Both the position numbers and the translations under genes were made by a program. DNA of 64,000 bases from UBA7672 sp040398465 (GTDB lineage Bacteria > Pseudomonadota > Alphaproteobacteria > Caulobacterales > Hyphomonadaceae), in assembly GCA_040398465.1 (NCBI GenBank), contig JBBAUA010000018.1:1-64000 (forward strand), in the 5' to 3' direction. Each line of letters starts with the position of its first letter. The first letter of the stretch is position 1. The notes beneath the pieces are model-generated. The model ran no database searches, had not been told where the DNA came from, and saw only the letters and a list, made by a program, of their open reading frames with translations. Below are positions 32,410 to 41,479 of the stretch, piece after piece.

Positions 32410-35043
32410 TTACGCGGGCTCGGCGAGCGCGCGGCCGACAATGTCGAGGGCATTCCGCGACAGACCTGCTTCCGAGAGCCGCTTCAGTTCGGCATGCGCG
32501 TGCGCCCGACGCTGCGCGCTGAACGAGCGCCAGCTCTCGAACGCCGTAGACAGCCGCGCCGACAGGGCGGGGTTCAGCGGGTCCACCTTGAGGATCAGGT
32601 CGGCAAGGAAACGGTAGCCCCAACCATCCGCCGCGTGGAACGCAACCGGATTGCTCATCGCGAAGGAAGCTGCCAGCGCGCGCACCCGGTTCGGGTTGCG
32701 GAGATCGAAATCAGCGCGCGCCATCAGCTTCTGGATCCGGTCGCGCAGATCTGCCCTGACCGACATGCTCTGGATGCCGAACCACTTGTCCATGACCAGC
32801 GGGGACGCCGACCATTTGGCCTCGAAGCTAGCGAGCGCGCGGTCGAAGGCCGCAGTCTCGATATTGGAAAGTGCGGTGAGCGCTGCCAGACACTCCGTCA
32901 TCGTCGACGCGGCCTCGTAAGCGCGCGTGACCAGCATTTCGTGACGATCGCCCAGCGTCGAGAGCAGTGACAGGGCCGAGGCGCGCAGCGCCCGCCGTCC
33001 GGCAGCCGCCGCCGATGGGTCGAATGTCGAAGGTTCGGCCTTCGCGAGCACATCGAGCAGAAGCGGCTCCAGCGCAGCCGCGATGGCGACACGCACGGCC
33101 AGGCGTACGTCGTGGATCGCTCCCGGGTCGGCCTCCCGCACATCCATCACAAGCTCGCCGACCGTCGGCAGGTACAGCAGTAGCGCGGCATAGGCCGGGT
33201 CTGCAGGCGCAGCGCGCCGGACTGAGTTTCCCAGCGACGTCACGAACGCATCGAGCCGATGACGATCCGGCGTCTTGCCGCCGGCGCGCACGGCATCAAG
33301 GATCAGCGGCCGCGCGATCGACTGCAGCGCCTCCCACTGTGCGAATGGATCGTCATCAACGCCTGCGAGCGCCGCACGGTCGGCTTCGGACAGGTCATCC
33401 GACAGGCGCACGGGCGCGGAGAATCCGCGATTCAGGGACGGGCGAGGCGGCGAGGCGACGTCCGAGAACACGAACGTGTTTGAAGCCGTCTCCAGCACAA
33501 CGACATGATCCTGCAACGCTGCGCCGCCATCGAGACGTGTTTCCAGCTTCGCGCCGTTGTCATCGAAAAGCGCCACCCGCATCGGCATGCGCACCGGCGT
33601 CTTGTCGGGCTGGCCCGGCGTGGGCGACACCATCTGCGTCAGCGTCAGGCGATACTGCCTGCTCGCCGCATCGTACGATCCCCTGGCGTTCAACGCAGGC
33701 GTGCCTGCCTGCGCATACCAGCGCGAGAACGCCTGCAGGTCGTGCGATGTGTGCGGCTGGAAGGATGCGATGAAGTCCTCGATCGTCGCGGCGGTGCCGT
33801 CCATCGTATCGAAATACTGGGTCATGCCCGCGAAGAATGCGGCGTCGCCGATCATCAGGCGCAGCATGCGGATGAGTTCAGCGCCCTTCTCGTAGACGGT
33901 GGCCGTGTAGAGATTGTCGATCCGCCCGTATTGGTCCGGCCGAACAGAATGTGCGAGGGGGCCTGCGTCTTCCGGGAATTGTCGCGTGCGCAGGCGGATC
34001 ACTTCCTTGATCCGCGCCACGGCCGGCGAGCGCATCGCCTTGGTGAACTCCTGGTCGCGATAGACCGTGAGACCTTCCTTCAGGCACAGCTGGAACCAGT
34101 CGCGGCAGGTGATTCTGTTGCCGGTCCAGTTGTGGAAGTACTCGTGCGCCACGATGCTTTCGATGGCTTCGAAGTCGGCATCCGTCGCTGTCTTGCCGTC
34201 GGCCAGCACGTAGGACGAATTGAAGATGTTGAGGCCCTTATTCTCCATCGCGCCGAAGTTGAAATCGCGCACGGCGACGATCTGGAACACGTCGAGGTCA
34301 TATTCGCGGCCGAATACCTCCTCGTCCCACTTCATCGATTCCTTCAGCGAGCGCATGGCGTAGGCCGCGCGGGGCGCATCGCCAGTCTCGACGAAGATCG
34401 ACAGCTTCACCGGCCGCCCCGACATCGTGGTGAAATCATCGCTCAGCACATCGAACGCGCCGCCCACCAGTGCGAAGAGGTAGGAGGGCTTGGGATGCGG
34501 ATCGGTCCACTCGGCAAAGTGCCGGCCGTCATCGAGATCGCCCTTGGCTGTCGGATTGCCGTTGGAGAGCAGGTAGGGATACTTCGTCTTGTCCGCTTCG
34601 ATGCGCACGAAGAACGGTGCAAGCACGTCTGGCCTGTCCGGATAATAGGTGATGCGGCGAAAGCCTTCCGCCTCGCACTGCGTGCAGAAGCGACCGCTGG
34701 AGACATAGAGCCCTGACAGCTCAGTGTTGGTCTCCGGCGAAATGCTGGTTTCGATTTCGAGCCTGAAAGCATCGCCAGGCCGGAATACGGTGAGGCTTTC
34801 CTCGTCGGCCGTGTAGTCGTCGACGCCAAGGGCCAAGCCGTTCAGCCTGATCGACCGCAGCGCCAGCTTCTCGCCGTCCAGGCGCAGCGGTGCATCCTTC
34901 GCGCCGGTCCGCATGATTGCAAGTTCCGTAACCACCCGCGTGTCGGAAGGGTGGAGGCGGAACAGCATCCGCACGCTGTCGATCCTGAACGGGAAGGGTT
35001 GGTAATCCGCAAGCCTTACGGGGGGCGGCGTTTCGGTGCGCAT
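32410..35043 (-). CDS. pepN: aminopeptidase N (M1 family)
   Basis: The 877-residue zinc metallopeptidase has the exopeptidase motif GAMEN (264-268) and zinc site HEYFH (His300, Glu301, His304) with Glu323 as third ligand (LKEGLTVYRDQEF). Length and the ordered domains (beta N-terminal domain, thermolysin-like domain, Ig-like and all-helical C-terminal domains) match E. coli PepN. It removes N-terminal residues from peptides in the cytoplasm. The ATG at 35043 fits the usual PepN start and has no strong ribosome site. Confidence 0.95.
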   Translation of the reverse strand: MRTETPPPVRLADYQPFPFRIDSVRMLFRLHPSDTRVVTELAIMRTGAKDAPLRLDGEKLALRSIRLNGLALGVDDYTADEESLTVFRPGDAFRLEIETSISPETNTELSGLYVSSGRFCTQCEAEGFRRITYYPDRPDVLAPFFVRIEADKTKYPYLLSNGNPTAKGDLDDGRHFAEWTDPHPKPSYLFALVGGAFDVLSDDFTTMSGRPVKLSIFVETGDAPRAAYAMRSLKESMKWDEEVFGREYDLDVFQIVAVRDFNFGAMENKGLNIFNSSYVLADGKTATDADFEAIESIVAHEYFHNWTGNRITCRDWFQLCLKEGLTVYRDQEFTKAMRSPAVARIKEVIRLRTRQFPEDAGPLAHSVRPDQYGRIDNLYTATVYEKGAELIRMLRLMIGDAAFFAGMTQYFDTMDGTAATIEDFIASFQPHTSHDLQAFSRWYAQAGTPALNARGSYDAASRQYRLTLTQMVSPTPGQPDKTPVRMPMRVALFDDNGAKLETRLDGGAALQDHVVVLETASNTFVFSDVASPPRPSLNRGFSAPVRLSDDLSEADRAALAGVDDDPFAQWEALQSIARPLILDAVRAGGKTPDRHRLDAFVTSLGNSVRRAAPADPAYAALLLYLPTVGELVMDVREADPGAIHDVRLAVRVAIAAALEPLLLDVLAKAEPSTFDPSAAAAGRRALRASALSLLSTLGDRHEMLVTRAYEAASTMTECLAALTALSNIETAAFDRALASFEAKWSASPLVMDKWFGIQSMSVRADLRDRIQKLMARADFDLRNPNRVRALAASFAMSNPVAFHAADGWGYRFLADLILKVDPLNPALSARLSTAFESWRSFSAQRRAHAHAELKRLSEAGLSRNALDIVGRALAEPA

Positions 35044-35154
35044 GATCGGGCTGCCCGGTGTTCACCGCACGGAAGCTGCGGCCCGAGAATGCCTACAGGG
35101 TTTGCGCCCAAGATAAAGGGCGCCGCCTTGCTTTCTGCACCTTGGCAGGCTGGG

Positions 35155-35721
35155 CTATTCCGCCGCCTGGGCTGGCGCGGACAGGTCGCCCGCACGATCA
35201 TGGACCCGGCGCAGGAGCATCGTCGCCTTCTTGGAAAGGTCGAGCAGTTCGGCCGGCATGTCGTCCGAGAAGTGGTGACCGAACTTGGCCAGAGCCTGGG
35301 CGATCTGCATCAGCTGCGGCGATGACTGGATGATCCGCGCCTGAAACTCGATGCGCTCTGGGTCGCGGTCGTATTCCGCGCTGGGGACGCGCCAGCCGCC
35401 CCAGTTCTTCTCATCGGTCGTCACAACCGGGAAGGTGCCGGGATAGGGGTGGCCGGTGGTGTCCTCGGTGTCATTCCAGCGATTGCGCGCGCGGTTGATC
35501 CGCCAGTTGTCGAGCATCGCAACGTCATCGACCGGCGCGCCGGACTTATCGGCGACCAGTTCGCTGGCGGAGAATTCGCGGCCGAGGCCGACATCGTAGT
35601 GAACCTTGAGCGGTTCATCGAGGCCCTTGACCCACTGCGGCAGAACCTGCTCGACGACCGCCCATGTGCCGACGGGCTTCACGAACACTTTCTGGTTCTT
35701 GTGGAACGCGGCCTTGGCCAT
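35155..35721 (-). CDS. conserved hypothetical protein (188 aa)
   Basis: A soluble protein starting MAKAAFHKNQKVFVKPVGTW with a beta-rich N-terminus (KVHYDVGLGREFSASEL), a Trp/Arg-rich middle (DNWRINRARNRWNDTED) and a helical C-terminus (about 125-180). It looks like a conserved alphaproteobacterial family of unknown function, perhaps a small KOW/SH3-like domain followed by helices. GGAGG precedes the ATG. It faces the same way as pepN downstream with a 110-nt gap; no functional link is evident. Confidence 0.65.
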   Translation of the reverse strand: MAKAAFHKNQKVFVKPVGTWAVVEQVLPQWVKGLDEPLKVHYDVGLGREFSASELVADKSGAPVDDVAMLDNWRINRARNRWNDTEDTTGHPYPGTFPVVTTDEKNWGGWRVPSAEYDRDPERIEFQARIIQSSPQLMQIAQALAKFGHHFSDDMPAELLDLSKKATMLLRRVHDRAGDLSAPAQAAE

Positions 35722-35783
35722 CGGACGTAATCCTCCCGCAACGGCCTCGGTTCTAGCGGGGATAGGTTAGGTCCAAATGAATC

Positions 35784-35816
35784 GGCCGGCGCGTGTCGGA
35801 GCGCGCCGGCCGTTTT
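35784..35816 (-). terminator. strong hairpin downstream of Hcp-like gene
   Basis: A 10-bp perfect stem (GGCCGGCGCG 35784-35793, CGCGCCGGCC 35802-35811) with an 8-nt loop and a GTTTT tail on the + strand. On the minus strand it lies about 20 nt after the stop of the Hcp-like gene. The T tract is on the + side, so it may work poorly as a minus-strand terminator. Confidence 0.55.
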
Positions 35817-35831
35817 GGAGTTTACTGATGA

Positions 35832-36401
35832 TCAGTGGCAGCCCGCGTCATAGGGAAAGAGTTGTTCTTCCGGCACTGCAAACTTAACCTCTTCGGCCGG
35901 GCGGCCAGTTTTGTTCGCCGGGTCGAAATACTGGTAGGTCATCGTCGCGTAGCCGATCTCCACCATCTCCACCGGCTTGTTCCCGTTCATTGGGTCAGGG
36001 CTGATATTGATGCTGCGTACCTCTGCGCCGTCGAGGATCCAGCGCGACGTCACGGCTTGCGTGTTGTCGTCCGTGAACGTGATCTCGATACGGCCGAGCG
36101 GCATGCCTTCGACGGCGTAGGATGTCAGCTTGGGCGAGGCGCGGTCCGGCGACTTCGTGATGAAGATTGGGGATACCGAGGTCGTACGCACGGTGTCGCC
36201 GAGGCCGGTCGGATCAGGCGCGGTCCAACTCGACACGCTCATCGTGGCGCCGCCCAGTTCGATTTGGCCCTCGAATCCGCGTTGCACGGCGCCGCCCTGA
36301 AGCGAGGTGACCTTTAGGAATACATCTGCGTTCGCAGCGCCCGCCCCTGCCAGCGCGATGGCCGACAGAATGCTGAAACGCGCGACGTTACGGATGCTCA
36401 T
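35832..36401 (-). CDS. secreted Hcp-like protein
   Basis: The 189-residue protein has a clear Sec signal peptide (about residues 1-24, cleavage after ANA) followed by DVFLKVTSLQGGAVQRGFEG and, later, VEMVEIGYATMTYQYFDP. These opening and closing strands match the Hcp fold (PF05638) of type VI secretion tube proteins. Classical Hcp has no signal peptide, and no T6SS genes lie nearby, so this is probably a periplasmic or secreted domesticated relative rather than a tube component. The start at 36401 follows GGAGGG; upstream in-frame sequence is low-complexity. Confidence 0.6.
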   Translation of the reverse strand: MSIRNVARFSILSAIALAGAGAANADVFLKVTSLQGGAVQRGFEGQIELGGATMSVSSWTAPDPTGLGDTVRTTSVSPIFITKSPDRASPKLTSYAVEGMPLGRIEITFTDDNTQAVTSRWILDGAEVRSINISPDPMNGNKPVEMVEIGYATMTYQYFDPANKTGRPAEEVKFAVPEEQLFPYDAGCH

Positions 36402-36648
36402 GTTTCCCTCCAGGCCGCACGCCATTCCGGGGATCCGGTGGTTCAGGCGGCCGACTCGCGGGTTCGTGTCCCCGCTTGAGTGCAGTTGTGAAATCGGGCG
36501 GCGTTCGCCGTATGGCGGCCGTTCTGTTTGATTGCGGCAAAGGTGACAGGACTGCGGCGGAGGTCCAGAACCACCCAAAACCGCCGTTTTGCAAATACTT
36601 AAGCTGGCCTTGCTAGTTTGACTTGGATTTCGGCGACCGGCGGGCGGC

Positions 36649-38469
36649 ATGAAGCTTCAGCGCGATAATGACAGCAACGCAGCCTGGCTTGTCGGCTGGG
36701 CGCTGGCCGCCGTGCTGCTCACGGTTGGCGCCGGCATGGCCGCGATCAATCAGGATTTCGCCGAGCCGGACAATGCCATGCGCCTCGTGCGCATTCGCGA
36801 CATGCTCTTGGGGCAGGACTGGTTCGACAACGTGCAACACCGTCTCAATCCGCCCGACGGGACGACCATGCACTGGGCGCAATGGATCGATGCGGTGCTC
36901 GCGGCGCCGATCGCGCTTCTCGCCGCTGTCGTCGGGCAGGTGAATGCCGAAATCACGATGGCGTTCGTCTGGCCGCTTGGCCTGCTCGGCGCCTTCATGT
37001 TCTTCGCGGTTCGCATCGGCGGCGAACTCGGCGCGGCGGATGGTTTGAAGCGCGACGCGCAGTGGGTCGCGGCAATTATCGCTGCCCTCGCTTTTCCCGC
37101 CACCGAAAAATTCGCGCCGGGTGCGTTCGATCATCACAACGTTATTCTCGTGCTCGTGCTCGCTTCGGCGTGGGGCCTGATCCGCATGCGGGGCAAACCG
37201 CGCGCTGGCTTCTGGGTCGGCGCAGCGTTGGGCGTCGCGATGGCGACAGCGGCAGAGGCTGTGCCGTTCGTGGTGGCCGGCCTCCTTATCGCCGGCCTGC
37301 TCTGGCTGCTTCAACCTCAGACCTACAGCGCCGGCTTCGCGCGCATCGGGATCGGTCTTTCTGCAGCGTCGCTCATCTCCTTTCTTGCCCTTGTGCCGCT
37401 TGCCGGGTGGGGCGCGCAGGTCTGCGACGCCATGGGCGCGCCATTCCTCGGTCTTGGCCTGATTGCCGGCGGCATTGCCTTTGCGCTGACTCTCATCCCG
37501 GCGGGGGCCATCAGCACCCTGTGGCGTCGCCTCGGCGCAGCTTCGGTGTTCGCCGGTGTTGGCGGCATCGCGCTGGTGATGCTGTTCCCGCAATGCCTCG
37601 GCGGTGGTTACTCTGCACTCGGCGCGGACATGAACACGCTCTGGATGGCGCAGATATCGGAAACGCGCTCGCTCGGCGCGCTCTTCGCTGACGATCCGGG
37701 TATGCTGCTGTCCATCGCGGGCGCCGCCTTCGCCGGCCTCCTCGCAGCTGTCGTCTATCTGCATCGCCACTGGCGCCAGCCTGCGGGCTGGATCGTGCTG
37801 GGCTTTCTGCTGATGGGCTGGGTCGTTCTTGCATGGCAGATCCGCGGCACGATCTTCGCGACGACGTTCGCCATACCCTTCGGCGCCTGGGCCGTCGCCA
37901 TTGCGCGCCGGGAGTACCGCATGAAGGCATCGGCCCTGCGCGCGATGGCCTTTGCCGGCATAGCCGCAGGATCAGCCGCTGCTGCCTGGGCCGGTGCAGG
38001 CGAGGCGCTACAAGCGCGCATCACCGATCGGTCCGTTCTTCAGAACTATGATTCCCGCGTGGCCGGTTCGAAGGCCTGCACCACGCCTGTGGCATTCCGT
38101 TCGCTCGCGTCCGCTCCGGCCGGCGTGATGTTGAATCAGTTTGCGCTCGGCGCGGGCGTGCTGGTGTGGACAGACCACAGCGTCCTGTCCGGCCCCTATC
38201 ACCGCAACGCCACGGGCACGATGACCGCGATCAACGCGCTACGGTCGGCGCCTGAGCGCGCCCGCGCAATCGTGCAGGCGTCAGTTGCTGATTATGTGTT
38301 GGTATGCGCAGCCGCGCCGGAAACGGCCTTCTATGCCATCCGGGGGGCAGATGGCATCCCCGCGGAAGAAACACTCTCCGCTATGCTAGGGCGCGGCGAG
38401 CATCCCGAGTGGCTCACGCCCGTGGATCTCGGCGCATCCTCGCTCAGCCTCTATCGCGTCAACCGCTAG
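36649..38469 (+). CDS. polytopic membrane protein, GT-C glycosyltransferase-like
   Basis: The 606-residue protein has about 12 membrane helices. Its first loop reads FAEPDNAMRLVRIRDMLLGQ then TMHWAQWIDA, an acidic first-loop pattern typical of GT-C oligosaccharyl- and mannosyltransferase-like proteins, where an acidic residue in this loop is catalytic. A soluble C-terminal part of about 140 residues (FRSLASAPAGVMLNQF onward) faces the periplasm. It may transfer sugar from a polyprenyl carrier to a lipid or protein; the substrate is unknown. Its stop overlaps the convergent MFS gene stop. Confidence 0.6.
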   Translation: MKLQRDNDSNAAWLVGWALAAVLLTVGAGMAAINQDFAEPDNAMRLVRIRDMLLGQDWFDNVQHRLNPPDGTTMHWAQWIDAVLAAPIALLAAVVGQVNAEITMAFVWPLGLLGAFMFFAVRIGGELGAADGLKRDAQWVAAIIAALAFPATEKFAPGAFDHHNVILVLVLASAWGLIRMRGKPRAGFWVGAALGVAMATAAEAVPFVVAGLLIAGLLWLLQPQTYSAGFARIGIGLSAASLISFLALVPLAGWGAQVCDAMGAPFLGLGLIAGGIAFALTLIPAGAISTLWRRLGAASVFAGVGGIALVMLFPQCLGGGYSALGADMNTLWMAQISETRSLGALFADDPGMLLSIAGAAFAGLLAAVVYLHRHWRQPAGWIVLGFLLMGWVVLAWQIRGTIFATTFAIPFGAWAVAIARREYRMKASALRAMAFAGIAAGSAAAAWAGAGEALQARITDRSVLQNYDSRVAGSKACTTPVAFRSLASAPAGVMLNQFALGAGVLVWTDHSVLSGPYHRNATGTMTAINALRSAPERARAIVQASVADYVLVCAAAPETAFYAIRGADGIPAEETLSAMLGRGEHPEWLTPVDLGASSLSLYRVNR

Positions 38470-40160
38470 ACTGCTTCGCCCCGGCCCACGGCCTTCGCGC
38501 CGGCGGCGTCGGTTGGCGCAACCGTCGGGGACAGGTCGGCACCCGCTTCCGCCGCTCCCGGACCGCGTCCGCGCAATGTGATCGTCGGGATGAACAGGAT
38601 CGCCACGAACGCCACCGCCACGATGAGCAGGCTGCCCATGAAGATGTAGCTCATCGCATCCGAGATGGCCTTGGCGATGAAATCCTGCATACCCGCCGGC
38701 ACGGGCGCGCCGGTCTCGGATGCCATCAGCGCCATGCGCTGCATGTCGCCGAGATCGACCTTCGCGCCAGGCATGAGCTTGCCGATGGAGTCCGAAATGT
38801 GCGCCAGCAGGAGAGCGCCGAAGATGGACACGCCAATCATGCCGCCGCACTGGCGCAGGAACATGGTGGTCGATGTCGCCACGCCGATCTGGCGCATGGG
38901 CGCTGCGCTCTGCGAGACCATGTTGAAGAGGCTCTGCGAGGGACCAAGCCCCACGCCGAGCACGAACAGCCGCCAGATCACGTCCCATTCCTGTGCGTCC
39001 GGTCCAAGCTGCGACATCAGCAGGATGCCGATAAACTGCAGCACGGCGCCGCCGATCATCATGCCCTTGTACTTGCCGGTCTTGGTCACATAGCGGCCCG
39101 ACAGCGTCGCCGCGATGATCAGCCCCGCCATCAAGGGCAGAAGAAGGAGCCCGCTGTTGGTTGCCTGGAATCCCAGCCCCAGTTGCAGGTAGAGCGGCAT
39201 GTAGATGACCGTTCCCATGAAGGCCATGGCGATCACGAACGATGCGATCGTCGTCGTCGAGAAGGCGCGTATCTTGAACAGCGCCAACGGCAGGATGGGC
39301 TCGGGAACCTTGCTCTCGATCCAGATGAATACCGCTCCCGTCGCGATCGACATCGCGAACAGGGTCAGCACATCGGGGTGCAGCCAGCCGCTCTCATTCC
39401 CCATCGTCAGCGCCAGCATCAGCGCGCCGATCGAAATCACCACGAACAAGCCGCCAAACCAGTCGATCTTGCCGCCGCCCGTGTGGCCGAGGTTCGGCAT
39501 CTTGTACCAGATCATCGCCAGCGCGATCAGCGACGTCGGCAGGTTGATGTAGAAGCACCACCGCCAGCCCGCGATCTCCATGCCTGCAATCGTCGTCGTA
39601 CCGTTGTCCGTGAAGTATCCGCCGACGATCGGCCCCACCACGCTGGCAAGCCCAAACACGGCGCCGAACATGCCGGCATACTTTCCGCGCTCACGCGGCG
39701 GGAAGAGGTCGCCGATGGTTGCGAAGGCGGTGGTGAACAGCGCGCCGCCGCCAATGCCCTGAATGCCACGGAAGATGATCAGCTGCATCATCCCATCGCC
39801 GAGCAGCGGCAGGTCCCCAAACTCCCCCGCAAGTCCGCACAGCGCCGAACCCCCGATGAAGATCGCGATGCCGATCAGCAGAATCAGCTTTCGGCCATAG
39901 AGATCGCCCAGCTTCCCCCAGATCGGCACCATCACCGTCGAGGTGAGCAGGTAGCTCGTCGTGACCCACGCATAGAGCTCCAGCCCGTTGAGTTGCTGGA
40001 TGATCGTCGGCATAGCGGTGGACACGATGGTCTGGTCCAGCGCGCTCAACAGGAACACGATCATCAGCGCCCAGAAGGTCAGCCGTTTCTCGTCCGCCGT
40101 CGGCTCGCGCCGGGCGGGTTCGTGGGTTGAGGGCAGGTCATGGGTCGCGGCCGCGTCCAT
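38466..40160 (-). CDS. DHA2-family (14-TMS) MFS drug:proton antiporter
   Basis: The 564-residue transporter has 14 predicted helices. Its motifs are LDQTIVSTAMPTI (motif D1), WGKLGDLYGRK (motif A), RGIQGIGGGALFTTAFATIG (motif B) and AVFGLASVVGPIVGG (motif C), typical of EmrB/QacA efflux pumps. It should export hydrophobic toxic compounds using the proton gradient. An EmrA-type partner is not adjacent. The ATG at 40160 has GGAG 8 nt upstream. The divergent 173-nt gap holds two small palindromes that could be operators. Confidence 0.85.
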   Translation of the reverse strand: MDAAATHDLPSTHEPARREPTADEKRLTFWALMIVFLLSALDQTIVSTAMPTIIQQLNGLELYAWVTTSYLLTSTVMVPIWGKLGDLYGRKLILLIGIAIFIGGSALCGLAGEFGDLPLLGDGMMQLIIFRGIQGIGGGALFTTAFATIGDLFPPRERGKYAGMFGAVFGLASVVGPIVGGYFTDNGTTTIAGMEIAGWRWCFYINLPTSLIALAMIWYKMPNLGHTGGGKIDWFGGLFVVISIGALMLALTMGNESGWLHPDVLTLFAMSIATGAVFIWIESKVPEPILPLALFKIRAFSTTTIASFVIAMAFMGTVIYMPLYLQLGLGFQATNSGLLLLPLMAGLIIAATLSGRYVTKTGKYKGMMIGGAVLQFIGILLMSQLGPDAQEWDVIWRLFVLGVGLGPSQSLFNMVSQSAAPMRQIGVATSTTMFLRQCGGMIGVSIFGALLLAHISDSIGKLMPGAKVDLGDMQRMALMASETGAPVPAGMQDFIAKAISDAMSYIFMGSLLIVAVAFVAILFIPTITLRGRGPGAAEAGADLSPTVAPTDAAGAKAVGRGEAV

Positions 40161-40213
40161 GCAGAGGCTCCGTCCGGAGGAGAAACTCGCAAGTTTCCAG
40201 CTTCCATATACAT

Positions 40214-40258
40214 GTCGCTCGCGACTTGCCAGTGGGCCGGATTGTCGCTTTGCGCAAA
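40214..40258. promoter_or_regulatory. two palindromes in the divergent MFS/Yip1 promoter region
   Basis: GTCGCTCGCGAC (40214-40225) is a 12-bp palindrome and TTTGCGCAAA (40249-40258) a 10-bp one. They lie in the 173-nt gap between divergent genes, 54-98 nt upstream of the efflux pump start. Efflux genes are often repressed by TetR or MarR proteins binding such sites, but no regulator gene is nearby. Chance cannot be excluded. Confidence 0.3.
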
Positions 40259-40333
40259 ATTCCGCGTAACGGCAAGCATTTGAAACGGCCGCGCACCCGG
40301 CTAGGGTGGCGAAATGACCCTGAAGGCCCCCGC

Positions 40334-41470
40334 ATGCTCGCGTTGATCGCACGGGTGAAGACCCTGCTCCTCACGCCGGGACCCGCCTGGGAGCAGATCG
40401 ACCGCGAGGAGGCCGACCCGCGCCGCCTGACGCTTCGCTACGTAGCCCCGCTGGCCGCGATCCCCACCGGCGCGATCTTTATCGCCCTGTATGTCGTCGG
40501 CGTGCAGGCGGGCGGCGACTGGTATCGCGCGCCAGTCGTTGGCGTTGTTCTTTCCGCAGTCTTGTTCTTCGTCCTCACCATCGCAGCTGTGTTCATATTC
40601 GGGCACATCATCAACTGGCTCGCCCCACGCTTCGGGGCGCAGCGCAGCTATCGGCAGGCCTTCAAGGTTTCGGCCTATTCGATAACCGCCGCCATGGTGG
40701 CCGGCGTGCTCGCAGCCTGGCCCGCGCTGCAGGTCTTTGCGCTACTTGGCGCCAGCTACAGCCTCTACCTGCTGTTTCTCGGCGTCCCCCGCGTTATGCA
40801 CCCGCCGCCGAAGTCGGCGGTGAACTACTCCATCGTCGCGATCTTCGCCGCGATCGGCGTGGCGCTGGTCGTCGGCATGGCGGCGATGCTCGTCGCCGGC
40901 CCCACGGGCAATCCCTTCCCGCAATTCCCTCGCCTGCAATTCCTTGACGAGTCCGACGCGCCCGTGCTCCGCGGCCCTGACGCAGCGCCGCCCGATTCCG
41001 CCGGCGTGCTCCGTCCGGGTGGCGGCGGGCAGGTGAGCAATGGCGACCTGCGCGGCGCAGCCCCCGCGCAGCTTGCCGGCCTCGACCGCGTCGCCGCCGG
41101 CGTCGAGCGTACAGGCCAGCCGGGCCAGCGCACCGTTCGCCTCGAAGCCGAGTACCGCGGCGGCGCCGCTAGCCTCTCGCTCCAGATCGTCTACTCGCCC
41201 TCGATCGCGCAGGTGATCGGTTTCGGCGGCGTCTCGACATCGGAATTCGACCGCGAGACCGCCGACGGTTACTCCCGCCGTCGGCGCGCCGGAGACGCCA
41301 TCATCGTCGAGGACTGGAACGAGGCCGCCCAATCGGGCAGCTATGGCCGCCTCGTCGAGGATCGCTTTTATGTTCGCGCCACGGGCCGCGGCGTCAGCCC
41401 GCAGGATCTTCGCGCCGCGGTGGAAGTCTTCGGGCAGGAGACTCTGGCGCAGTTCGCCGCCGGGAGCTAA
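40334..41470 (+). CDS. Yip1-family membrane protein
   Basis: The 378-residue protein starts with LIARVKTLLLTPGPAWEQID, the typical opening of bacterial Yip1 (DUF1282) proteins, followed by five membrane helices (about 35-200). A periplasmic region of about 150 residues follows, with a Gly/Pro-rich linker and a beta-rich end. Function of bacterial Yip1 proteins is poorly known. The start at 40334 was chosen because the Yip1 motif begins there; an in-frame start at 40127 lies inside the MFS gene on the other strand. Confidence 0.7.
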   Translation: MLALIARVKTLLLTPGPAWEQIDREEADPRRLTLRYVAPLAAIPTGAIFIALYVVGVQAGGDWYRAPVVGVVLSAVLFFVLTIAAVFIFGHIINWLAPRFGAQRSYRQAFKVSAYSITAAMVAGVLAAWPALQVFALLGASYSLYLLFLGVPRVMHPPPKSAVNYSIVAIFAAIGVALVVGMAAMLVAGPTGNPFPQFPRLQFLDESDAPVLRGPDAAPPDSAGVLRPGGGGQVSNGDLRGAAPAQLAGLDRVAAGVERTGQPGQRTVRLEAEYRGGAASLSLQIVYSPSIAQVIGFGGVSTSEFDRETADGYSRRRRAGDAIIVEDWNEAAQSGSYGRLVEDRFYVRATGRGVSPQDLRAAVEVFGQETLAQFAAGS

Positions 41471-41479
41471 GCCAGCGCC

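Noticed and set aside
33505..34716. 403-codon + strand frame opposite pepN
   Set aside because: Antisense shadow of a fully conserved M1 peptidase gene.
36613..37770. Long minus-strand open frame (385 codons) opposite the GT-C-like membrane protein
   Set aside because: Arg/His/Glu-rich low-complexity translation with no family match; explained by GC-rich codon bias of the real + strand gene.
38304..40130. 608-codon + strand open frame opposite the DHA2 pump
   Set aside because: Antisense shadow: composition is His/Arg/Gln-rich and the minus-strand MFS protein has all family motifs.
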